Source of the DNA: Syngnathus acus
Taxonomy: Eukaryota > Chordata > Actinopteri > Syngnathiformes > Syngnathidae
NCBI RefSeq assembly: GCF_901709675.1
Contig: NC_051098.1
Span: 14,535,918-14,599,917 of the forward strand
Reading direction: 5' to 3'
DNA: 64,000 nucleotides
The first letter of the stretch is position 1, and the number at the start of each line of letters is the position of its first letter. This document shows positions 50,046-61,775 of the stretch, one piece after another. A program made the position numbers and the translations under genes. The notes under the pieces are model-generated. The model saw only the letters and a list, made by a program, of their open reading frames with translations, was not told where the DNA came from and searched no databases.

Positions 50046-53000
50046 TAAGTGCAATGCAATGGCAAACAGTACAAACGACAAAAGACGCCATGCAATGGCA
50101 AACAGTACAAACGACAAAAGACGCCATGCAATGGCAAACAGTACAAACGACAAAAGACGCCATGCAATGGCAAACAGTACAAACGACAAAAGACGCCATG
50201 CAATGGCAAACAGTACAAACGACAAAAGACGCCATGCAATGGCAAACAGTACAAACGACAAAAGACGCCATGCGATGGCAAACAGTACAAACAAAAGACG
50301 GCATACGATGGCAAACAGTACAAACGACAAAAGACGCCATGCAATGGCAAACAGTACAAACGACAAAAGACGCCATGCAATGGCAAACAGTACAAACGAC
50401 AAAAGACGCCATGCAATGGCAAACAGTACAAACGACAAAAGACGCCATGCAATGGCAAACAGTACAAACGACAAAACACGCCATACAATGGCAAACCGTA
50501 CAAACGACGCCATACAATGGCAAACAGTACAAACAAAACACGCCATACAATGGCATACAGTACAAACAAAACACGCCATACAATGGCAAACAGTACAGAC
50601 AAAACACGCCATGCAATGGCAAACACTACAAACGACAAGACGCCATGCAATGGCAAACAGTACAAACGACAAGACGCCATGCAATGGCAAACAGTACAAA
50701 CGACAAAAGACGCCATGCAATGGCAAACAGTAAAAACGACAAAAGGCGCCATGCAATGGCAAACAGTACAAACGACAAAAGGCGCCATGCAATGGCAAAC
50801 AGTACAAACGACAAAAGACGCCATGCAATGGCAAACAGTACAAACGACAAAAGACGCCATACAATGGCAAACAGTACAAACGACAAGACTCCATGCAATG
50901 GCAAACAGTACAAACGACAAAAGACGCCATGCAATGGCAAACAGTACAAACGACAAAAGACGCCATGCAATGGCAAACAGTACAAACGACAAAAGACGCC
51001 ATGCAATGGCAAACCGTACAAACGACGCCATACAATGGCAAACAGTACAAACAAAACACGCCATACAATGGCATACAGTACAAACAAAACACGCCATACA
51101 ATGGCAAACAGTACAGACAAAACACGCCATGCAATGGCAAACAGTACAAACGACAAAAGACGCCATGCAATGGCAAACAGTACAAACGACAAAAGACGCC
51201 ATGCAATGGCAAACAGTACAAACGACAAAAGACGCCATACAATGGCAAACAGTACAAACGACAAGACGCCATGCAATGGCAAACAGTACAAACGACAAGA
51301 CGCCATGCAATGGCAAACAGTACAAACGACAAAAGACGCCATGCAATGGCAAACAGTACAAACGACAAAAGACGCCATGCGATGGCAAACAGTACAAACA
51401 AAACACGGCATACAATGGCAAACAGTACAAACAAAAGACGCCATACAATGGCAAACAGTACAAACGACAAAAGACGCCATACAATGGCAAACAGTACAAA
51501 CGACAAAAGGCGCCATGCAATGGCAAACAGTACAAACGACAAAAGACGCCATACAATGGCAAACAGTACAAACGACAAAAGACGCCATACAATGGCAAAC
51601 AGTACAAACGACAAAAGACGCCATGCAATGGCAAACAGTACAAACGACAAAAGACGCCATGCAATGGCAAACAGTACAAACGACAAAAGACGCCATACAA
51701 TGGCAAACAGTACAAACGACAAGACGCCATGCAATGGCAAACAGTACAAACGACAAGACGCCATGCAATGGCAAACAGTACAAACGACAAAAGACGCCAT
51801 GCAATGGCAAACAGTACAAACGACAAAAGACGCCATGCAATGGCAAACAGTACAAACGACAAAAGACGCCATGCGATGGCAAACAGTACAAACAAAAGAC
51901 GCCATACAATGGCAAACAGTACAAACGACAAAAGGCGCCATACAATGGCAAACAGTACAAACGACAAAAGGCGCCATGCAATGGCAAACAGTACAAACGA
52001 CAAAAGACGCCATGCAATGGCAAACAGTACAGACAAAAGACGCCATACAATGGCAAACAGTACAAACGACAAAAGACGCCATGCAATGGCAAACAGTACA
52101 AACGACAAAAGACGCCATGCAATGGCAAACAGTACAAACGACAAAAGACGCCATGCAATGGCAAACAGTACAAACGACAAAAGACGCCATGCAATGGCAA
52201 ACAGTACAAACGACAAAAGACGCCATGCAATGGCAAACAGTACAAACGACAAAAGACGCCATGCAATGGCAAACAGTACAAACGACAAAAGACGCCATGC
52301 GATGGCAAACAGTACAAACAAAAGACGGCATACGATGGCAAACAGTACAAACGACAAAAGACGCCATACAATGGCAAACAGTACAAACGACAAAAGACGC
52401 CATACAATGGCAAACAGTACAAACGACAAAAGACGCCATACAATGGCAAACAGTACAAACGACAAAAGACGCCATGCAATGGCAAACAGTACAAACGACA
52501 AGACGCCATGCAATGGCAAACAGTACAAACGACAAGACGCCATGCAATGGCAAACACTACAAACGACAAGACGCCATGCAATGGCAAACAGTACAAACGA
52601 CAAGACGCCATGCAATGGCAAACAGTACAAACGACAAGACGCCATGCAATGGCAAACACTACAAACGACAAGACGCCATGCAATGGCAAACAGTACAAAC
52701 GACAAGACGCCATGCAATGGCAAACAGTACAAACGACAAGACGCCATGCAATGGCAAACAGTACAAACGACAAAAGACGCCATGCAATGGCAAACAGTAC
52801 AAACGACAAAAGACGCCATGCAATGGCAAACAGTACAAACGACAAAAGACGCCATGCAATGGCAAACAGTACAAACGACAAAAGGCGCCATGCAATGGCA
52901 AACAGTACAAACGACAAAAGACGCCATGCAATGGCAAACAGTACAAACGACAAAAGACGCCATGCAATGGCAAACAGTACAAACGACAAAAGACGCCATA

Positions 53001-56000
53001 CAATGGCAAACAGTACAAACGACAAAAGACGCCATGCAATGGCAAACAGTACAAACGACAAAAGACGCCATGCAATGGCAAACAGTACAAACGACAAGAC
53101 GCCATGCAATGGCAAACACTACAAACGACAAGACGCCATGCAATGGCAAACAGTACAAACGACAAGACGCCATGCAATGGCAAACACTACAAACGACAAG
53201 ACGCCATGCAATGGCAAACACTACAAACGACAAGACGCCATGCAATGGCAAACAGTACAAACGACAAAAGGCGCCATGCAATGGCAAACAGTACAAACGA
53301 CAAAAGGCGCCATGCAATGGCAAACAGTACAAACGACAAAAGACGCCATACAATGGCAAACAGTACAAACGACAAAAGACGCCATACAATGGCAAACAGT
53401 ACAAACGACAAAAGACGCCATGCAATGGCAAACAGTACAAACGACAAAAGACGCCATGCAATGGCAAACCGTACAAACGACGCCATACAATGGCAAACAG
53501 TACAAACAAAACACGCCATACAATGGCATACAGTACAAACAAAACACGCCATACAATGGCAAACAGTACAGACAAAACACGCCATGCAATGGCAAACAGT
53601 ACAAACGACAAAAGACGCCATACAATGGCAAACAGTACAAACGACAAAAGACGCCATGCAATGGCAAACACTACAAACGACAAAAGACGCCATGCAATGG
53701 CAAACAGTACAAACGACAAAAGACGCCATGCAATGGCAAACAGTACAAACGACAAAAGACGCCATGCAATGGCAAACAGTACAAACGACAAAAGACGCCA
53801 TGCAATGGCAAACAGTACAAACGACAAGACGCCATGCAATGGCAAACACTACAAACGACAAGACGCCATGCAATGGCAAACACTACAAACGACAAGACGC
53901 CATGCAATGGCAAACACTACAAACGACAAGACGCCATGCAATGGCAAACAGTACAAACGACAAGACGCCATGCAATGGCAAACAGTACAAACGACAAAAG
54001 GCGCCATGCAATGGCAAACAGTACAAACGACAAAAGGCGCCATGCAATGGCAAACAGTACAAACGACAAAAGACGCCATACAATGGCAAACAGTACAAAC
54101 GACAAAAGACGCCATACAATGGCAAACAGTACAAACGACAAAAGACGCCATGCAATGGCAAACAGTACAAACGACAAAAGACGCCATGCAATGGCAAACC
54201 GTACAAACGACGCCATACAATGGCAAACAGTACAAACAAAACACGCCATACAATGGCATACAGTACAAACAAAACACGCCATACAATGGCAAACAGTACA
54301 GACAAAACACGCCATGCAATGGCAAACAGTACAAACGACAAAAGACGCCATGCAACGGCAAACAGTACAAACGACAAAAGACGCCATGCAATGGCAAACA
54401 GTACAAACGACAAAAGACGCCATGCAATGGCAAACAGTACAAACGACAAAAGACGCCATGCAATGGCAAACAGTACAAACGACAAAAGACGCCATGCGAT
54501 GGCAAACAGTACAAACAAAACACGGCATACAATGGCAAACAGTACAAACAAAAGACGCCATACAATGGCAAACAGTACAAACGACAAAAGACGCCATGCA
54601 ATGGCAAACAGTACAAACGACAAAAGACGCCATGCGATGGCAAACAGTACAAACAAAAGACGCCATACAATGGCAAACAGTACAAACGACAAAAGACGCC
54701 ATGCAATGGCAAACAGTACAAACGACAAAAGACGCCATGCGATGGCAAACAGTACAAACAAAAGACGGCATACAATGGCAAACAGTACAAACAAAAGACG
54801 CCATACAATGGCAAACAGTACAAACGACAAAAGACGCCATGCAATGGCAAACAGTACAAACGACAAAAGACGCCATACAATGGCAAACAGTACAAACGAC
54901 AAAAGACGCCATGCAATGGCAAACAGTACAAACGACAAAAGACGCCATGCAATGGCAAACAGTACAAACGACAAGACGCCATGCAATGGCAAACAGTACA
55001 AACGACAAAAGACGCCATGCAATGGCAAACACTACAAACGACAAGACGCCATGCAATGGCAAACACTACAAACGACAAGACGCCATGCAATGGCAAACAG
55101 TACAAACGACAAGACGCCATGCAATGGCAAACACTACAAACGACAAGACGCCATGCAATGGCAAACAGTACAAACGACAAGACGCCATGCAATGGCAAAC
55201 AGTACAAACGACAAGACGCCATGCAATGGCAAACAGTACAAACGACAAAAGACGCCATGCAATGGCAAACAGTACAAACGACAAAAGACGCCATGCAATG
55301 GCAAACAGTACAAACGACAAAAGGCGCCATGCAATGGCAAACAGTACAAACGACAAAAGACGCCATGCAATGGCAAACAGTACAAACGACAAAAGGCGCC
55401 ATGCAATGGCAAACAGTACAAACGACAAAAGACGCCATGCAATGGCAAACAGTACAAACGACAAAAGACGCCATGCAATGGCAAACAGTACAAACGACAA
55501 AAGACGCCATACAATGGCAAACAGTACAAACGACAAGACGCCATGCAATGGCAAACACTACAAACGACAAGACGCCATGCAATGGCAAACAGTACAAACG
55601 ACAAGACGCCATGCAATGGCAAACACTACAAACGACAAGACGCCATGCAATGGCAAACAGTACAAACGACAAGACGCCATGCAATGGCAAACAGTACAAA
55701 CGACAAAAGGCGCCATGCAATGGCAAACAGTACAAACGACAAAAGGCGCCATGCAATGGCAAACAGTACAAACGACAAAAGACGCCATACAATGGCAAAC
55801 AGTACAAACGACAAAAGACGCCATACAATGGCAAACAGTACAAACGACAAAAGACGCCATGCAATGGCAAACAGTACAAACGACAAAAGACGCCATGCAA
55901 TGGCAAACCGTACAAACGACGCCATACAATGGCAAACAGTACAAACAAAACACGCCATACAATGGCATACAGTACAAACAAAACACGCCATACAATGGCA

Positions 56001-59000
56001 AACAGTACAGACAAAACACGCCATGCAATGGCAAACAGTACAAACGACAAAAGACGCCATACAATGGCAAACAGTACAAACGACAAAAGACGCCATGCAA
56101 TGGCAAACACTACAAACGACAAAAGACGCCATGCAATGGCAAACAGTACAAACGACAAAAGACGCCATGCAATGGCAAACAGTACAAACGACAAAAGACG
56201 CCATGCAATGGCAAACAGTACAAACGACAAGACGCCATGCAATGGCAAACACTACAAACGACAAGACGCCATGCAATGGCAAACACTACAAACGACAAGA
56301 CGCCATGCAATGGCAAACACTACAAACGACAAGACGCCATGCAATGGCAAACAGTACAAACGACAAGACGCCATGCAATGGCAAACAGTACAAACGACAA
56401 AAGGCGCCATGCAATGGCAAACAGTACAAACGACAAAAGGCGCCATGCAATGGCAAACAGTACAAACGACAAAAGACGCCATACAATGGCAAACAGTACA
56501 AACGACAAAAGACGCCATACAATGGCAAACAGTACAAACGACAAAAGACGCCATGCAATGGCAAACAGTACAAACGACAAAAGACGCCATGCAATGGCAA
56601 ACCGTACAAACGACGCCATACAATGGCAAACAGTACAAACAAAACACGCCATACAATGGCATACAGTACAAACAAAACACGCCATACAATGGCAAACAGT
56701 ACAGACAAAACACGCCATGCAATGGCAAACAGTACAAACGACAAAAGACGCCATGCAACGGCAAACAGTACAAACGACAAAAGACGCCATGCAATGGCAA
56801 ACAGTACAAACGACAAAAGGCGCCATGCAATGGCAAACAGTACAAACGACAAAAGACGCCATACAATGGCAAACAGTACAAACGACAAGACGCCATGCAA
56901 TGGCAAACAGTACAAACGACAAAAGACGCCATACAATGGCAAACAGTACAAACGACAAAAGACGCCATACAATGGCAAACAGTACAAACGACAAAAGACG
57001 CCATGCAATGGCAAACAGTACAAACGACAAAAGACGCCATGCAATGGCAAACACTACAAACGACAAAAGACGCCATACAATGGCAAACAGTACAGACAAA
57101 AGACGCCATACAATGGCAAACAGTACAAACGACAAAAGACGCCATGCAATGGCAAACAGTACAAACGACAAAAGACGCCATGCAATGGCAAACAGTACAA
57201 ACGACAAAAGGCGCCATGCAATGGCAAACAGTACAAACGACAAAAGACGCCATACAATGGCAAACAGTACAGACAAAATACGCCATACAATGGCAAACAG
57301 TACAAACGACAAAAGACGCCATGCAATGGCAAACAGTACAAACGACAAAAGACGCCATGCAATGGCAAACAGTACAAACGACAAAAGACGCCATGCAATG
57401 GCAAACAGTACAAACGACAAAAGACGCCATGCAATGGCAAACAGTACAAACGACAAAAGACGCCATGCAATGGCAAACAGTACAAACGACAAAAGACGCC
57501 ATGCGATGGCAAACAGTACAAACAAAAGACGGCATACAATGGCAAACAGTACAAACAAAAGACGCCATACAATGGCAAACAGTACAAACGACAAAAGACG
57601 CCATACAATGGCAAACAGTACAAACGACAAAAGACGCCATACAATGGCAAACAGTACAAACGACAAAAGACGCCATGCAATGGCAAACAGTACAAACGAC
57701 AAAAGACGCCATGCAATGGCAAACAGTACAAACGACAAGACGCCATGCAATGGCAAACAGTACAAACGACAAAAGACGCCATGCAATGGCAAACAGTACA
57801 AACGACAAGACGCCATGCAATGGCAAACAGTACAAACGACAAAAGACGCCATGCAATGGCAAACACTACAAACGACAAGACGCCATGCAATGGCAAACAC
57901 TACAAACGACAAGACGCCATGCAATGGCAAACAGTACAAACGACAAGACGCCATGCAATGGCAAACACTACAAACGACAAGACGCCATGCAATGGCAAAC
58001 AGTACAAACGACAAGACGCCATGCAATGGCAAACAGTACAAACGACAAGACGCCATGCAATGGCAAACAGTACAAACGACAAAAGACGCCATGCAATGGC
58101 AAACAGTACAAACGACAAAAGGCGCCATGCAATGGCAAACAGTACAAACGACAAAAGACGCCATGCAATGGCAAACAGTACAAACGACAAAAGACGCCAT
58201 ACAATGGCAAACAGTACAAACGACAAGACGCCATGCAATGGCAAACACTACAAACGACAAGACGCCATGCAATGGCAAACAGTACAAACGACAAGACGCC
58301 ATGCAATGGCAAACACTACAAACGACAAGACGCCATGCAATGGCAAACAGTACAAACGACAAGACGCCATGCAATGGCAAACAGTACAAACGACAAAAGG
58401 CGCCATGCAATGGCAAACAGTACAAACGACAAAAGGCGCCATGCAATGGCAAACAGTACAAACGACAAAAGACGCCATACAATGGCAAACAGTACAAACG
58501 ACAAAAGACGCCATACAATGGCAAACAGTACAAACGACAAAAGACGCCATGCAATGGCAAACAGTACAAACGACAAAAGACGCCATGCAATGGCAAACCG
58601 TACAAACGACGCCATACAATGGCAAACAGTACAAACAAAACACGCCATACAATGGCATACAGTACAAACAAAACACGCCATACAATGGCAAACAGTACAG
58701 ACAAAACACGCCATGCAATGGCAAACAGTACAAACGACAAAAGACGCCATGCAACGGCAAACAGTACAAACGACAAAAGACGCCATGCAATGGCAAACAG
58801 TACAAACGACAAAAGGCGCCATGCAATGGCAAACAGTACAAACGACAAAAGGCGCCATGCAATGGCAAACAGTACAAACGACAAAAGACGCCATACAATG
58901 GCAAACAGTACAAACGACAAAAGGCGCCATGCAATGGCAAACAGTACAAACGACAAAAGACGCCATACAATGGCAAACAGTACAAACGACAAGACGCCAT

Positions 59001-59216
59001 GCAATGGCAAACAGTACAAACGACAAAAGACGCCATACAATGGCAAACAGTACAAACGACAAAAGACGCCATACAATGGCAAACAGTACAAACGACAAAA
59101 GACGCCATGCAATGGCAAACAGTACAAACGACAAAAGACGCCATGCAATGGCAAACACTACAAACAAAACACGCCATACAATGGCAAACGACAAACAAAA
59201 CACGCCATACAATGGC
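50046..59216. repeat. 9.2-kb minisatellite, 36-bp unit with 34/33/29-bp variants
   Basis: About 260 head-to-tail units. The full unit can be read as CGCCATGCAATGGCAAACAG followed by TACAAACGACAAAAGA (36 bp; 17 A, 9 C, 7 G, 3 T). A 34-bp form has CGACAAGACG instead of CGACAAAAGACG. 33-bp forms have ACAAACAAAAGACG or ACAAACAAAACACG, and a 29-bp form reads CCGTACAAACGACGCC. Point variants include ATACAATGG, ATGCGATGG, AAAGGCGCC, AACACTACAA and GGCATACAG. In all three plus-strand frames there is only one stop triplet (TAA, 50731-50733), so very long open frames arise on both strands. They encode only the repeats (e.g. QWQTVQTTKDAM) and are not genes. Confidence 0.98.
50496..58720. repeat. higher-order cassette of variant units, seven copies inside the minisatellite
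   Basis: A fixed four-unit series starts with CCGTACAAACGACGCC, continues with two ACAAACAAAACACGCC units (the first followed by GGCATACAG) and ends with ACAGACAAAACACGCC. It begins near 50496, 51014, 53469, 54199, 55908, 56602 and 58598. Copies at 54199, 56602 and 58598 are followed by a unit with the variant GCAACGGC. Copies at 53469 and 55908 are instead followed by a GCAATGGCAAACACTAC unit. Spacings of 2455 and 2439 bp (51014-53469-55908) and 2403 bp (54199-56602) imply block duplication of about 2.4 kb. Confidence 0.85.
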
Positions 59217-59352
59217 CTGTGAACGCCTTGGGATCCCCCGGGATGAGCTAGATGAAGTGGCTGGGGAGAGGGAAGTCTGGGAGTCCCTCCTGAAGCTGCT
59301 GCCCCCACGACCCGACCCCGGATAAGCGGAAGAAGATGGATGGATGGATGGA
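59217..59352 (+). mobile_element. LINE 3' end with (GATG)n tail, RTE/Rex3-like
   Basis: The plus strand encodes a terminal peptide ERLGIPRDELDEVAGERE followed by VWESLLKLLPPRPDPG and a stop. This is the C-terminal end I associate with a very common fish non-LTR element. GGATAAGCGGAAGAAGATGG and four to five GATG repeats follow, as in Rex3-type 3' tails. It is 5'-truncated exactly at the edge of the minisatellite. The family name is from memory. Confidence 0.7.
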
Positions 59353-59525
59353 CAATGCAATACATGCAATACACCATACAATACAAACACTACAATACAA
59401 ACAATTGATTGATAGAACTTTATTCCACAACAGGGAAATTTACTTGTCACAGCAGCGTACGAGAGTGCAAGAATACAAGGGACAAGTGCCAAATGTAAAA
59501 ATGGATAAATAAGAGAGCCCCCTAG
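59353..59525. mobile_element. interspersed-repeat fragment after an AATACA-rich patch
   Basis: Positions 59353-59402 are irregular CAATACA/ACAAAC units. Positions 59403-59525 start GATTGATAGAACTTTATTCC and contain CAACAGGGAAATTTACTTGT, resembling the common fish repeat that begins with CTTTATT and ACAGGGGAAATT. No coding seen. Confidence 0.4.
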
Positions 59526-59930
59526 TGGCCTTGCCCCAGGCAGTTGCCTGGTCTGGCGAATGGTAAAGCACAGCTCTGCGTCAGGGCTTCTCACCGGTCA
59601 ACCTGCTCACTGGTTTCCTACAAAAAAACCTTGAAAAGTACAAATGGTGCAATTGGTAGAAGTGATCACATTTACAGTCAGCTGAAACTTTACACCAACG
59701 GGCTTTCACCTGATTTGGGACTACTCTTCCTCAGCATCCTCAACATCACTGAGATGGCTCAGGAGCCTCCTGCTTGCTTTGTATAGAAGGGTGCTGGCTG
59801 GGAGGCCTTTATGAGCGCTACAAAACACAAACACAAATTATTGCAACACTTGTAGACATTGAGTAGAGTGGCAATGGCATGATATTTTTGCAACAATTAT
59901 ACATATCAACTAGAATTTGCAATTTCTGGA
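59526..59930. other. no recognised feature
   Basis: Short frames only, none with a recognisable domain or repeat. Confidence 0.6.
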
Positions 59931-59936
59931 GAAATT

Positions 59937-60655
59937 GCGTGTGAAGGCGAAATGTATGAATAACTTCTTCGGGGAATGCTGCCGAATGACATTGAAACGT
60001 GTTGAATTACTTGAGAAATGTAGAAAATTTGGAGAATTTGTGGTGAATTTCAAATTTGGAATTTTTGGTAAGTGGGAAGTTGTGGAATAGGTAGGCAAAA
60101 GGTTGAAAGTTGGAATGGGTTGAATCGGTTGAAAAATGTAGAAATTAGAGTAGAAAAACGAAATTTTGGAGAATTTGGTTGAATTTCAAATTCGGACTTT
60201 TTGGTAAGTGGGAAGTTGTGGAATAGGTTGAAAGTTGGAATGGGTTGAATCGGTTGAAAAATGTAGAAATGAGAGGTGAAAAACAAAATCTTGTGAAATT
60301 TTGTCGAAAGTTTTGAATTTGGGAATGTTGAGAATCTTTCCGAATGTGATTAGAATGTGCTGAATGATGTGAATTTCAAATTGGAACGACGTAAATGTGA
60401 AATGTCGAATGTGCCATTAAGAATGAATGGGGAAAGATTTGTCGGAATTTTGGGAATTTTGCGAAAACGGAAAACTTTCGGAACGAGAAAAATGGAAGCG
60501 CTCATGTCGTGAATATTTGGAATACGTGAAAAGTGGAATGGAGTGAATCGGATGAATTATGTGGAAGAAGAAGCGTGTCAAAAAAGTGAGAATAAAATAG
60601 AATAATAAAGTGAATGGAGTAGAATAACATATGTTCGCCTTCACACAATAATAAA
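59937..60655. mobile_element. non-autonomous element with GTGTGAAGGCGAA inverted ends
   Basis: The left end reads GCGTGTGAAGGCGAAATG; the right end reads TTCGCCTTCACACAATAAT. The interior is A/G-rich and non-coding, with a direct duplication of about 120-130 bp sharing GGTAAGTGGGAAGTTGTGGA and AAGTTGGAATGGGTTGAATC at about 60070-60140 and 60201-60262. A truncated inverted relative lies at 48835-48990. Confidence 0.65.
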
Positions 60656-60721
60656 GGACAGCAATAATAGTGTGAAGGTCTTCACCTTCACACTAATAAA
60701 GTAGAATAACATAAACAACAA

Positions 60722-61041
60722 TTTCGTCAAATTAACAATGTTGCATTACATATAGTGTGCTATTTCCGTGTTATGCATGTGACGAATCTGTTACGTCATG
60801 TTCAAATCTATTCCAAGATGGCGCCCGCCCGCAACAAACATTTGCGAGCGTGATTTTCTCCCGTTTTGGACGACTGCTCGATTCATGCCGCCATTTTTGA
60901 GTGAGTTGATGGATGATAAACTTAAAATATTATAATTTGGATACTTTTTTCATTATTATAACTCATTACAATATACTGATAATTGTATACATATTTTAAA
61001 TATAAAACTGTAGTTGTGTGAAGGCGATGGCCTTCACACAA
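60722..61041. repeat. left arm of a ~0.3-kb inverted repeat (fold-back)
   Basis: The reverse complement of 61376-61685 matches this arm almost perfectly. The visible differences are a 10-bp insertion (ATAACTCATT near 60957) and a T/A change in GGCGATGGCC versus GGCGAAGGCC. It includes CAAGATGGCGCCCGCCCGCA and ATTCATGCCGCCATTTTTGA. Confidence 0.93.
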
Positions 61042-61375
61042 TAAAGTGAATGGAGTAGAATAACATATGTGTGAAGGCCTTCGCCTTCACACAATAATAA
61101 AGTGAATGGAGTAGAATAACAAATGTAAAAATGTAAAAAACTGTAGTTGTGTGAAGGCCTTCGCCTTTTTTAACAAAAACAGTTGACATTTTCTACTGAA
61201 CTTCATTTTCAATTGGATGCTCTAGTGTTAGAATTCAGCTGGTTGACAGGATGGACAATTTTGGTTTTTATGAGTACTTATTGGACTATTTTTTGGACCA
61301 ACAAGGCCTTCGCCTTCACACAATAATAAAGTGAATGGAGTAGAATAACAAATGTAAAAATGTAAAAAACTGTAG
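61042..61375. repeat. spacer of the fold-back, with two ~93-bp direct repeats
   Basis: AAGGCCTTCGCCTTCACACA, then the AATAATAAAGTGAATGGAGT block, then AATGTAAAAATGTAAAAAAC, occurs at about 61075-61168 and 61305-61396; the second copy runs into the right arm. The 136 bp between them (61169-61304) are unrelated unique sequence. Confidence 0.85.
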
Positions 61376-61685
61376 TTGTGTGAAGGCCTTCGCCTTCACA
61401 CAACTACAGTTTTATATTTAAAATATGTATACAATTATCAGTATATTGTAATAATGAAAAAAGTATCCAAATTATAATATTTTAAGTTTATCATCCATCA
61501 ACTCACTCAAAAATGGCGGCATGAATCGAGCAGTCGTCCAAAACGGGAGAAAATCACGCTCGCAAATGTTTGTTGCGGGCGGGCGCCATCTTGGAATAGA
61601 TTTGAACATGACGTAACAGATTCGTCACATGCATAACACGGAAATAGCACACTATATGTAATGCAACATTGTTAATTTGACGAAA
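61376..61685. repeat. right arm of the ~0.3-kb inverted repeat (fold-back)
   Basis: Inverted partner of 60722-61041. The outer limit is GTTAATTTGACGAAA at 61685, after which the flanks differ. Confidence 0.93.
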
Positions 61686-61775
61686 CAAAACGCCAAAGAG
61701 ATTTGAAATATTGTGGCGGCAAAACGACAGTTGCGGTGGCCGTGACGTGTGAAAATCTCGCATCAAACAAACAAA

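Noticed and set aside
50046-59216. CRISPR-like array (repeat plus hairpin at regular spacing)
   Set aside because: There are no unique spacers, as the whole unit is repeated, and the context is a vertebrate nuclear genome.
50020-59325. Plus-strand open frames of 3057, 3065 and 2810 codons as giant repetitive proteins
   Set aside because: All three frames are open at once because the 36-bp unit lacks stops. The peptides are pure translations of the satellite in switching frames, and there are no splice, promoter or poly(A) signals tied to any one frame.
49709-59594. Minus-strand open frames (up to 1378 codons, MPLHGVFCRLYCL-type peptides) as membrane proteins
   Set aside because: They are the reverse-strand reading of the same minisatellite. 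Apparent hydrophobicity comes from the T-rich strand.
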